Shown: positions 12,523 to 21,190 of the stretch, in pieces | Numbering within the stretch: position 1 is the first letter of the stretch | How the letters are laid out: each line of letters begins with the position of its first letter | NCBI GenBank assembly: GCA_963932465.1 | Contig: OZ010794.1 | Location: 443,921,502-443,985,501 of the forward strand | Direction: 5' to 3' | From: Maratus speciosus | Taxonomy: Eukaryota; Arthropoda; Arachnida; Araneae; Salticidae | Length of the DNA stretch: 64,000 bases | The notes under the pieces: generated by a model | The model's input: the letters and a program-made list of their open reading frames with translations, nothing else | Databases searched by the model: none | What the model was told of the DNA's origin: nothing | Made by a program: the position numbers and the translations under genes

Positions 12523-12963
12523 TTAGCTTAATCTTTTCTTTATATACATTCCGTAAGAAAAAGCTTTTGTTAAAGCACAATGTTTAAAACAGGATTTGTG
12601 ACTAGGGCAGTTTACCTCTGAAATATTTAATAAATTAATCTTGGGGCAGTTAAAATCATTCAGATTCAAAATCTTTCGTCCAGACATTCGTTCTAAAAAC
12701 TTTGCTTTTTCTAATCCTTTGGTGTATATAGTTGAATACGAAGAAAACAATGAAAGTAGTATAATCTCCAACATTGAATAAATCAATTCTCCGCTGTCCC
12801 AACGCATTCTATGATAGAAATGAGTGAGCCACGCAAACATTTTTCTTTGTTTGACGGTTAATTGCTTCCAAGGCAGCGGGGGAAGAAAACTCCAACGACA
12901 GTGGTATCCAGAATCAACCGCATAAAAGGCGAGTTCGTTGATAACAAAATCGCTCGAACTCAT
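12523..12963 (-). CDS. Conserved Polinton-type protein of unknown function
   Basis: About 146 aa from ATG at 12961-12963. Visible features are an aromatic N-terminal part (YAVDSGYHCRW), a central WLTHFYHRMRWDSGELIY segment, and a C-terminal cluster of Cys and His (CPSHKSCFKHC, about residues 118-128) that could bind a metal. I recall proteins with the H-x3-W-x-G-x2-Y pattern beside Polinton ATPase genes but know no function. The frame is intact. Confidence 0.55.
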   Translation of the reverse strand: MSSSDFVINELAFYAVDSGYHCRWSFLPPLPWKQLTVKQRKMFAWLTHFYHRMRWDSGELIYSMLEIILLSLFSSYSTIYTKGLEKAKFLERMSGRKILNLNDFNCPKINLLNISEVNCPSHKSCFKHCALTKAFSYGMYIKKRLS

Positions 12964-13032
12964 TTGAAAAACCTTCAAACTCTATAACAACAGAAGACAT
13001 GTTTGCCGGATGACGTTCTATGGACAAATGGC

Positions 13033-13644
13033 TTACCGAAGTTCATACACGTAATGTTTTTCATCAGGAAATATTTTTGTACGCATGCGCAAACTTTCGA
13101 AAGAATCAGATCTTAAATCAATGAATAAGTAACTGTAAGGTAATTCAGTAGCATCGTTAAACATTTCTTGAAAAGCCTTGGCTTTACCAGGAAACATCTG
13201 TCTGGCTAAATGCATTATTTGGCTTTTATCTCTAGGATTTTTATATAATACCATGTAATGGGAATTTAAATTAATATTTCGCATTTCTTTACCATGATGA
13301 AACAAGTGTTGAGTTATAAAAATAACGGAAAGATTTTGGTGATGACTACCTTTTGTGAAAAGTTTGCTCAATTGCACATCAGAAGATAATTCTGACATCA
13401 AATCATCAATGATAATTAAAGCATCTTTTAGAGAGTTAAGATTAGAGGGCAAACCTTCTTCAAATTGTACACCTTTCATTGAATTGAAAAGGGGTTGATG
13501 GCTTCCATAACAGTATATTATACTTGCGGGCATAGGATGAAAATATTTGTAATCAATTATTTTTTTAACAAAAAAACTTTTACCCGAACCTGTCGGCCCA
13601 CTGATAAGGACAGTGGATGGATGTACTAACTTGAGTAATTCCAT
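13033..13644 (-). CDS. DNA-packaging ATPase (FtsK/HerA, A32-like)
   Basis: 204 aa from ATG at 13642-13644; an upstream TTG would add 11 residues but is not a likely eukaryotic start. Walker A is GPTGSGKS (residues 16-23), Walker B ALIIIDD (75-81), and a sensor-like IFITQH follows near 108. Enzymes of this family pump the genome into capsids in Polintons, poxviruses and related viruses. The length is normal and the frame intact, so this is one of the few undamaged core genes. It lies between the unknown protein and the protease. Confidence 0.93.
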   Translation of the reverse strand: MELLKLVHPSTVLISGPTGSGKSFFVKKIIDYKYFHPMPASIIYCYGSHQPLFNSMKGVQFEEGLPSNLNSLKDALIIIDDLMSELSSDVQLSKLFTKGSHHQNLSVIFITQHLFHHGKEMRNINLNSHYMVLYKNPRDKSQIMHLARQMFPGKAKAFQEMFNDATELPYSYLFIDLRSDSFESLRMRTKIFPDEKHYVYELR

Positions 13645-13898
13645 GCTTAAACTGACAAGAATGAATGAAAACTTCAATTTTTATAGTTTCTTGACTATTT
13701 CGGCGAATTGTTTTTTAATATAAATAACACGATAACTTTTATGATATTCCTCGGGAAAAAAAAATCTTTTGCAAACATTTTTTCTAAAAAACAAATGGAT
13801 CTTTTTTGTGTAATCCGCTATCCGTGATCAGATTTTTAAAAAAACGATAAACACACATAAAATAAGAGAAATATTTGTTTATTTTTTAAAAATCATGT

Positions 13899-14348
13899 TT
13901 ACACCATATCTTTTTTTTTGACAAATTGATACATTCGAAAATCATTCTTCTTTCTGGATAATACATTTGTAATAGAATTCATACAAAGTCCTTGACATCG
14001 TTTTACAAGAAAGAAAATACAATATTGTCCACAGACATTGGATGTTAAACTTTGAAGCATTGCCTTGTTCCAACGAATTCGGTGATACTTCTTAACAAAT
14101 CTTGTTATATCTTCTCCATAGGTTTCGAGAGGAAGTCCGTAAGAATAAAAAAATTCAAGAGTTTTTTTGTCTTGAATGTAAACCGCCAGCCAGTGGGATC
14201 CTTTTTCATCATGTTTATCAGTATTCAGCACTAATGCACAGGGAAACTTTCGAATTTCACGTATTTTGTCGAAAGGAAAAACGCCTGCAAAATATCTCGC
14301 AGAAACAGGATCACGAGATAAAATTCTATGAATTTGTGATGAATTCAT
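13899..14348 (-). CDS. Adenain-like maturation cysteine protease, acidic catalytic residue altered
   Basis: 149 aa from ATG at 14346-14348. GSHWLAV supplies the catalytic His (H52) and VCGQYC the catalytic Cys (C106). Gln99 sits seven residues before it, as the oxyanion Gln does in adenain (Q115-C122). The acidic member of the triad normally lies in a (D/E)xxG block; here the block is FFYSYG with Tyr68 where Asp is expected. The protein would cut capsid precursors during virion maturation. The frame is open, but activity is doubtful. Its ATG overlaps the capsid stop codon (TAATG). Confidence 0.9.
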   Translation of the reverse strand: MNSSQIHRILSRDPVSARYFAGVFPFDKIREIRKFPCALVLNTDKHDEKGSHWLAVYIQDKKTLEFFYSYGLPLETYGEDITRFVKKYHRIRWNKAMLQSLTSNVCGQYCIFFLVKRCQGLCMNSITNVLSRKKNDFRMYQFVKKKDMV

Positions 14349-15671
14349 TAGTTTCCAAAATCGTACAGAATATTACGAGATTTGTTGATTTCGATTAAAT
14401 TTTCGAATTCAGCATACACTAGCAAAGAAACTGTTTGCGCCAACGTCGTTCCGAACTTAATTTCTAGTCTTAAATTGCTATGACGAATGAGATTAAGATG
14501 TGAGCCATCACATAAATCAGGTGACAGATCAAAAGAGAATAATGAATACCCCTGAGAAAATTCTGATCTTGAAAGGTACAAACCTTTGTTTTCTGCATTC
14601 GTAAATAAATTCTGATACGCTCGAATAAATAAATTGTTTTCAAAGTCAGGTTGTAGTGGATTGTGGGGAACGGGCTGGCCGTCCACATAGACGCCTATGA
14701 AATATTAACATTGTAATGCTTGAACTCAAAAGGGGACTTTTTATAGTCGCCGTTAAATGCGTCATTATCCACAGAGGCGACTACGATGCGATTGGGCATC
14801 TGGCCTGAAAAAATATTATCTTGAACAAAACTCCTATTGCCTGCAGGAATGGAATATGTTTTACAAAGCACTCTGTTAATAGGGCATTTGGCTATTGTTT
14901 TTTCTATGCTTTTAGCATGTTCTAAGACAACGCCAGGACTTACCCGTACTTTACGAACAAATAAGGAAGCGTGTTCCGTGGAAATTTTAAATTCCCCTTC
15001 GCCCGCCAACAAACAAAACTCTGGTTTACTACGAATCAGTTTAATTTTCACATTTACCATCATAAGGAGGAGTCTTTCTTAGTGAAACATATCTAGGTGC
15101 AATCGACCAATCATATCAACTGAAGTACTGAGTTTAGTCATTTCGGCATGTTTACAAAATCCTTCATTGGGGTTTGCATCTGCTGGATCTACAACATTCA
15201 TACGACCAGCAGTATCTTTAAAAAATAATTCTGAGGAAAGTTGAGAAATTTTTGCATCATAGCCGTGATTCAGTAACTTCTCTATCATGGCTCTATAAGG
15301 ATAGGTATTATTACTTGAAGAAACAAGTCTATCGTTCAGGCTAATATCAACTTGGGAAAACATGGAATGCAAAAATAGATTAACGGGCCCCACTTTACAT
15401 TTATCCGCAATGGGTTTGCCATCCTTTTTTAAAATTTTCATTTTGACTGAGTTTGGAATAACTGAGTTTATAACTGAGTTTGGAATAAATCAAGGTAATC
15501 TTCTCCGCTTCCAGAAACATTAAATTCAACAGGACCTCCATCAGAAACATTGGAAAGCGGATGAAATTCAACCCATTGGCCTCTTTCAATAACTGTTTGA
15601 GTAGGAGGAAGATGAAATAATTCTAATTCTGATTTAGCACATTCGGGAGAGTCCTTTAAAAGAAAAGCCAT
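14348..15671 (-). pseudogene. Major capsid protein, double jelly-roll, broken
   Basis: The start is ATG at 15669-15671 (MAFLLKD). Conserved Polinton capsid blocks are in order: QWVEFHPLS, VSGSGEDYLDL, GPVNLFLHSMFSQVD, NTYPYRAMIE, KDTAGRM, VDNDAFNG, VDGQPVP and YAEFENLIEI. They fall in separate frames. A short tandem duplication near 15455-15490 shifts the frame. An in-frame TAA lies at 15079-15081, and a second frameshift near 14690-14695. The protein would form the capsid trimers. The three lesions make an intact product very unlikely. Identification is firm from block order and neighbours. Confidence 0.93.
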
Positions 15672-16058
15672 GGTATAATGCGTATATTGGCAGTCAAAAA
15701 TATCACGTCTTTGCACTTTCCGTACTTTCGATGGAATGATGTGTTTCGCAGGTTTGCGCTTCCTTTTAAGCTTTCCATGGCCAATCATTTCATCTACTTT
15801 TTCTACTGCTTTTCTAGCTAATTTTTTTCCGGTTTCTTTTGATCGTGTTTTGAGAGACGATTTAAAATTTTCACCTGATAACACATCATTCGCAACCATA
15901 GTACCTGTTCGTAATGCTTCTTTTCCAATTGTTTTGGCACCACTTATCAAAAATAGCATCGCACTACGAAACAATTTAGCAAAAAATCCACCTATACCAT
16001 ATCCTCTCTGCAAAACTTTCCCGATAGTAAGGCAAACCATTTCCTGTTTGTCTTGCAT
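15672..16058 (-). CDS. pVI-like minor virion protein, stop codon missing
   Basis: About 129 residues from ATG at 16056-16058. Visible are a Gly-rich hydrophobic N-terminus (GYGIGGFFAKLF), an Ala/Gly/Lys helix region (GAKTIGKEALRTG) and a strongly basic C-terminal third (KLKRKRKPAKH). This is the pVI-like protein that precedes the capsid gene in Polintons; adenovirus pVI is a membrane-lytic internal capsid protein. The frame runs without a stop through CQYTHYT into the capsid Met at 15671. A fusion or a lost stop are both possible. Confidence 0.78.
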
Positions 16059-16169
16059 AATAATCTTCGAACTTTGGTGTACAACACGTGTAAGGTACCA
16101 AGATTTTGTTGATCCTTCTTTATCGCAATCTAAAAGGAAAATGAGATTTATTTTAAACGGAAGGTTCTT

Positions 16170-16842
16170 TTATATGATTTGACGTAAACGAAAATGCAAC
16201 GTTACAAAAACTTTACCTCTTTCAAAAGGCACTAAATCTCCACATAACGTAGAATGGTCTCGGATAATGAGCATTAATAATTTTACCATCACTTCCTTCG
16301 ACAGACACAATTTTTAATAGAGGAGCGTGTATATCACCGGCGATTTGAGGCTCCACCAGAGCACAATACACATACATAACAGGGAACGATGACTTTGGGT
16401 CGGCCACATAAGGACTTTGTTGTAATCCTGTATATTCTTCGGGTTCAAACCCTAAAAGTTCTCCTAGACCTTCATAAAGAACTACTTTCGATTTATTATC
16501 TGTCTTGATTGAAAATCGTTCCGTAACAGGGTGAAAATGAAATTCAATCTTATTTTTATCCGATGGTATTGTCATACTTTTAATGAGATCCGGGACCGTT
16601 TCATAACATCCAGAAGGAACTCTCCTACCTTTTAATTTTCCATCCCCTAAGTCAAAACCAAACAAATTATTATCATTTCTAACGTTATACCAAGCATGAG
16701 GATAAATGAAATCGACCAAAGCCATTTTTCATTCACCGTTTAAATTTATAGGTGCGGGCAGTTGGGTTGTAAATTGCGATGTTTTATTATTTCGAAAAAA
16801 GCTCATAAAGCTGTCGCTAATGAGTGTGATGTAGAACGACAT
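16170..16842 (-). pseudogene. Minor capsid (penton) protein, single jelly-roll, broken
   Basis: The frame opens at ATG 16840-16842 (MSFYITL) and contains TTQLPAPINL, VDFIYPHAWYNV, YVYCALVEPQIAGD and APLLKIV, the usual blocks of Polinton penton proteins. An in-frame TGA at 16729-16731 splits the N-terminal 37 residues from the rest. A frameshift near 16230-16245 separates the last part (VPFERGKVFVTLHF), which ends at TAA 16170-16172. The protein would sit at capsid vertices. Damaged, so likely not made as a full protein. Confidence 0.9.
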
Positions 16843-16882
16843 CTACTCATGAAATGAATTGTAAGTGAGATGACTGTTCTAT

Positions 16883-17926
16883 TTATATCATTCTAATATC
16901 TTTAACCCATGCGTTGAATTTTTCAGGATATCATTGAAATTTCACAAAATATTGAACTTTTCCATTACGTTTTCGTTTATTCAAAACTTTCTCCACGGGA
17001 TAAAAACCAGAATCCGAAACCTTTTGCAGTTCTTGCATGTAAACTGTTCCTTTTATGATTTCTCCTGCTAAATCTTTTAATTTATAGACAACAGGCGCTC
17101 GATTTATGATTTTATGAATAGTAAAAATTTCTCTTGTCCAATTTTGTTCATATCCTTTCTCAAAACGTAGTTTCTCTTTACTTATGTGAACGGTATCACC
17201 GACACCCAATTCATATTTGATTCCAGGGATTTTGTCATTTGCGTACAATGTTTTCCAAACTTGACTTTGGTTATCAAAGTTTACTGAAGCTGGCTTCATT
17301 TTAATATTACGATGCCACGTGTTGTTATAACTGTGGGTTAATTTATCGATTACATCAATATATCTCTTTGTATTCTTTTCAGTAAAATATTTTCACATTT
17401 TCGTTTTAAGTGTACGATTAAAGCGTTCCACTATTGAAGCTTTTGTGGTGTTATTTGTTGTGAAAAAATGAACATTCTGCTTTTTTAAGAAATCCTGTAC
17501 AAGCTTATTTGTGTACTCCTTCCCATCATCGCACTGTAGATTTTGCGGCTTACGTTCCGAGACTATTTTTTCGAAAGCTCGCTTAATACCTGGAGCTTTT
17601 TTATCTTTTAACGGTATTACCCATGCATATTTCGACAAAATATCAATACAGGTCAGTAAATACTTATACCCATCGTTTAAAGAAGAGAGGGACTGCATGT
17701 CTACTAAATAAGATTGAAACTGCTCGTTTAACCCTCCGACTATGACACGATTTCTCGGGAATTTGTGTCTCAAAGGTTTGTGCAAAGTATAAGAATCTTT
17801 CGTTTGTAACCATTCTTTTATCTGTTGTGTTTTGACGCGACCTTTTAAAACACGTTGCAAAGCATTGATACCACCGTAACTGGCTGGAAGCTCTGGATCC
17901 TGATACGTCTGAGTCAAAACTTCCAT
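16883..17926 (-). pseudogene. rve-type integrase with chromodomain-like C-terminus, two in-frame stops
   Basis: ATG at 17924-17926. The N-terminal half has a zinc-binding-like linker region and the RNase-H-fold core: D76 in VDMQS, D133 in CDDGKEY and E167 in IVERFNR. Then come VWKTLY- and GVGDTV-type segments and a C-terminal VEKVLNKRKRNGKVQYFVKF block of chromodomain type. The whole gene is one frame interrupted only by TGA at 17393-17395 and TGA at 16931-16933, ending TAA at 16883-16885. Polinton integrases insert the element and leave 6-bp duplications. The chromodomain may steer it to chromatin. Point mutation is the simplest explanation of the stops. Confidence 0.93.
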
Positions 17927-18278
17927 TGCAACAATGATTATGATCTAAACGAATGTAAAACATTCATTAGTATTTTCAGCTGTCAATAATACGATGTTTA
18001 TCGCATCAAAGTTTATCTTCAAATGACAAACATTATAAAAATCCTTTAATATATACATTTTTTAAAAGTATTAACATAACTTTTAGATATATATTTTTTC
18101 AAAAAAAAATATTTTAATAAAAAAGAAAGAGACAGAGAGTATAGACATGCATATACTCTCTCTCTCTCTTTTTTATTTAAAAAAAATAAACAAGACACAA
18201 GAAAAAACTACACAGCAAATATAATAAAATATACAAATTTATTCAGTTGCACAGTATAAAGTTCTACAGTACACAAAA
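17927..18278. other. Gap holding a palindromic CT/GA hairpin
   Basis: No gene. Around 18128-18172 the run AGAGACAGAGAGTATA is followed after an 8-base loop by TATACTCTCTCTCTCT, so transcripts from either strand could fold into a 15-16 bp stem. It lies between the integrase and the next minus-strand gene and may be a regulatory or terminating structure, but that is inference. Confidence 0.5.
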
Positions 18279-18578
18279 TTAATTACAACACGAAATCATT
18301 AATTCATTATACTCAGTTTCTTCTTCTGAAGCATACATCTTTTCAATGCTTTTCAACAGTCCTTTTGTGTCTACAGCATCAAAAAATTCTTGCTGTTCAA
18401 GTACAAAATTAAAATCGACATTTAAGTTTCTTTGTACAAAGTCTTTTGCTAGATCATTCATATTAATTTGAAACAGTGCACGTTCAAAGTATTCACCAAA
18501 TTTTTCACCCTTGCTTTTCAACATACATTCGTGCATAAAATCTGCTTGATAATGCGAATTACATCCAGGACAGTTCAT
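18279..18578 (-). CDS. Small Polinton protein with a possible zinc-binding start
   Basis: About 99 aa from ATG at 18576-18578. It opens MNCPGCNSHY with HEC a few residues later (C-x2-C, then H-x-C), a possible zinc site, followed by an acidic helical region. The frame stays open upstream to 18674, so the gene could be a 3' exon of the gene to its right. I know no family for it. Confidence 0.45.
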   Translation of the reverse strand: MNCPGCNSHYQADFMHECMLKSKGEKFGEYFERALFQINMNDLAKDFVQRNLNVDFNFVLEQQEFFDAVDTKGLLKSIEKMYASEEETEYNELMISCCN

Positions 18579-18621
18579 AAGTTCAGCAATTTTTAGGGTG
18601 AGAAAAATACACAGGCCAGAC

Positions 18622-18933
18622 TTAGGCAATACCCAAAGATTCGATGAGTTGTAAGAATCCACCACAGTTCTCATCAGGTTTAAAATCCAGGCTTGGATTT
18701 TTCAGTTCTTTCGTTATATTGTAAAACAAAGTGTATGTTATTAGTTCGTCTTTCACACATTCTGTAATAAAGTTCTTGTTCTCAGCGAGTTTTCCAAACT
18801 CTGATCCTTTTAGCACAACATGCTCTGGCACAAACTGCATACATAAATTTTTACGTTGAAAAAGTCTTTGGAAAACAAACAGTTCAATTCCATCTTTCAT
18901 TTGTTTGGATACACATAAGTCTCTATGAATCAC
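18622..18933 (-). CDS. Unknown Polinton protein, in frame with the PC4-like gene
   Basis: 103 aa open from ATG at 18931-18933. It is in the same frame as the PC4-like gene upstream, separated by one TAA (18961-18963) and nine codons. The block HVVLKGSEFGKL vaguely resembles the last strand and helix of a PC4 domain, which would fit a second diverged copy. Either this is a separate gene or the two were one gene now split by a stop. Function unknown. Confidence 0.4.
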   Translation of the reverse strand: MIHRDLCVSKQMKDGIELFVFQRLFQRKNLCMQFVPEHVVLKGSEFGKLAENKNFITECVKDELITYTLFYNITKELKNPSLDFKPDENCGGFLQLIESLGIA

Positions 18934-18960
18934 AAAGACTTTATCGGATGTTCTGTGATT

Positions 18961-19311
18961 TTAGATATTGTTCACCTTGCCACAAAATGAAAGCCACACT
19001 GCAGGCGATAGTGAAATTCCATCTTTCGTAGGGTGATAAAAACCATCATCATCACGAACATGTCTTCTTATGTGCACACGTGTATGTCCAATAAAACCAG
19101 ATACTTTCAAAACATTTTCTCCTCCAAGATGTATCATATCCTTAGGCAATGACTCAAGGGTGTAGGCAGCATCCCCCGACGAATTAACACAAACATTTTG
19201 GGCTAAAAACTTTGTAGCACCATTATTTTCATTTTTAATTGCTAAGTCCTTATCCGCTTTCTTTCGCATTCTAGATTCCAAATTACAAATCTGCGAACTA
19301 AGTCGTTTCAT
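18961..19311 (-). CDS. PC4/Sub1-like ssDNA-binding domain protein
   Basis: 116 aa from ATG at 19309-19311. The N-terminal 60 residues are charged. Residues about 66-112 carry the PC4 (p15 coactivator) pattern: a VHIRRHV strand, a short acidic turn, then PTKDGISLSPAVW, matching the family's KkGisLspeqW block. PC4 proteins bind single-stranded DNA and melted promoters. In a protein-primed replicon such a protein could coat displaced strands or drive transcription; this role is inferred. It is the gene nearest the right terminal repeat, read inward from it. Confidence 0.68.
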   Translation of the reverse strand: MKRLSSQICNLESRMRKKADKDLAIKNENNGATKFLAQNVCVNSSGDAAYTLESLPKDMIHLGGENVLKVSGFIGHTRVHIRRHVRDDDGFYHPTKDGISLSPAVWLSFCGKVNNI

Positions 19312-19368
19312 TTTTAAACATTTTGTTAAAATCGGCAAGTACGCTTAAACAAAAATCACAAACGACTC

Positions 19369-19553
19369 AACACTCACGAAAAAATCGAAGCAACTGACGA
19401 ATGCAACTGTTGCCATTTGCTGTATAACAAACTTTTTTCGTTATCGGTTACAGTTAAGGGTCATTTAAACAACTCAACTTTACATTTGGTTACAGTTAAA
19501 CGAGATTTCAATAGAAAAAACAACTCAGCTTCACAAAGACAAAAGGTATTTCT
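19369..19553 (-). repeat. Polinton right terminal inverted repeat
   Basis: Reverse-complement match to 5124-5308 through the blocks AGCTGAGTTGTTTTTTCTAT, CGAGATTTCAAT and CGTTATCGGTTACAGTTAA. It is the outermost part of the element on this side and probably contains the promoter of the PC4-like gene. Confidence 0.93.
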
Positions 19554-19556
19554 TCT

Positions 19557-19689
19557 GTTCTGACATGTGTGCATGACGTCATTGACACGTGGGTCAGCGT
19601 TCGAGTTGTAACATGAACGAGTTGTGTTCTGACGTGTGTGCATGACGTCATTGACACGTGGGTCAGTGTTCGAGTTGTAACATGAGCGA
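19557..19689. repeat. 68-bp tandem duplication with CRE-like and E-box palindromes
   Basis: Two copies with period 68 (19557 and 19625), starting four bases past the Polinton end. Each carries TGACGTCA and CACGTG in the order CATGACGTCATTGACACGTG. Both are well-known bZIP and bHLH sites, but function is unknown here. Confidence 0.8.
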
Positions 19690-20461
19690 GACTCCTCAGA
19701 TATGAATGAGTAACTCATAAGCAACGTGATCATTATTGTTACAAAGAAAACTCTTTCAATGAATATTAACGAATATTTATTACATTTTAATTAATTATAC
19801 TCCTGATTATTTTAATTGGACCAACAACTCAACGTCAGGCAAAAAACCACTCAACATTTTACTTCCGTTATAATACGACAAAGTCACGTGCCAAACCACA
19901 CTTCCTCCCCCTCCCGAAAAACCACCCCTTCCTCCAACAACAGAAAAAAAAATCACGTGACAACCCCCACTTCCTCTCCTCCCTCTCCCGAAAAACCACC
20001 CCTCGTCCAAGAGTAGAAAAAAATCACCCCTCGCCCAAGAGTACGTGATCGGACACGCCCCCTTTTGATTGACAGGTAGACGACCCATTTTGATTGACAG
20101 ATGGACACGCCCCTTCCATTATGTAGACTGTAGTGGTACGTATACTACTGACGCGTTTTACATTAAGGGCAATTTATATAGGAATAAGTGATAGATATTA
20201 TTAAAGTAGGGAAATATTGAATATGCCGAAAAATCGAATAATTTAAGGAATATCGCGACTAAAATTTTTATATAACACGCACACATATGTATAGTCGAAC
20301 TCGCTTAATACGAGCAAGGTTAAAATGGCACCGTTAAAACGAGCAATTTGCACATTAAGAATGGTTCATCATTCAAACTATATTAAGATTTTCACGAGCT
20401 ACAAAAGCAGGATCACGACTAATACGAGCAAAATACCTGTTCATTTCAATGTGTTTTTCGG
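19690..20461. other. C-rich direct repeats and a pogo-like end
   Basis: Two copies of a CTCCC-GAAAAACCACCCCT block (19890-20040) and two of TTTTGATTGACAG (20063-20100). At 20292 AGTCGAACTCGCTTAATACGAG looks like the end of a pogo-like element whose other end I cannot find. No gene. Confidence 0.5.
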
Positions 20462-21190
20462 CTAAAAGTAGGATAGAATTAGGAAAGAATCTTTTTCTTA
20501 TCGAACACTGTTCTCTCTCATTACAACTGTGTGTCAAAATTTTGCAATTTATTACTTTTACAGAGAATTTCACCCTTCAAGGAGACCCCTCACCCAAGAA
20601 AATGAAGAGGAATCTCCCGAGGCCTTAAAAGAATGAAAGAAAGAACGGAGAGATAAGGATGTTTAAAACATAACCCTAAGGTCCTAAAAGTAGGATATAA
20701 TTATGAAATAATCTTTTTCTTATAGAGCACTTTTCTCTCTCAACGGTAATGTTTTTTCATTAACCCTGTGTGTCGAAATTTTGCAATTTATCAGTTTTAG
20801 AGAGAATTTCACCCTTCAAGGAGACCCCTCAGCCAAGAAAATGAAGAGGAATCTCCCGAGGCCTTAAAGGAATGAAAGAAAGAACGGAGAGATAAGAATG
20901 TTTAAAACATAGCCCTAAGGTCCTAAAAGTAGGATATAATTAAGAAATAATCTTTTTCTTATAGATCACTTTTCTTTCTCAGCGGTAATGTTTTTTTATT
21001 AACCCTGTGTGTCAAAATTTTGCAATTTATCAGTTTTAGAGAGAATTTCCCCCTTCAAGGAGACCCCTGACCTTTGAAAATGACAAGGAATCTCCCGAGA
21101 CCCTAAAAGTAGGATATAATTAGGAAAGAATCTTTTTCTTATAGAACACCTTTCTTTCTCAGCGGTAATGTTTTTTCATTATAACCTGTC
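20462..21190. repeat. Satellite cluster, first block (180-240-bp units)
   Basis: AAGTAGGATA(G/T)AATTA starts units near 20467, 20687, 20926 and 21106. Shared blocks are TCAAAATTTTGCAATTTAT and AATCTCCCGAG. Long units carry an extra GAATGAAAGAAAGAACGGAGA segment that the last, 180-bp unit lacks. Confidence 0.88.

Larger units (their letters stand above)
5124..19553. mobile_element. Polinton/Maverick DNA transposon, complete but decayed
   Basis: Inverted repeats of ~180 bp start AGAAATACC on the left and end GGTATTTCT on the right. Between them lie the diagnostic Polinton genes: protein-primed DNA polymerase B (+), and on the minus strand packaging ATPase, adenain-like protease, double jelly-roll capsid, penton and rve integrase. 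The length of ~14.4 kb is normal for the group. The expected 6-bp target duplication is not seen (CCTATG against TCTGTT). At least four core genes are broken, so this copy could move only with help, if at all. Confidence 0.96.

Noticed and set aside
16883..17926. Stop-codon reassignment or TGA readthrough in the Polinton
   Set aside because: TAA stops and frameshifts also break other genes, so ordinary decay explains the pattern better.
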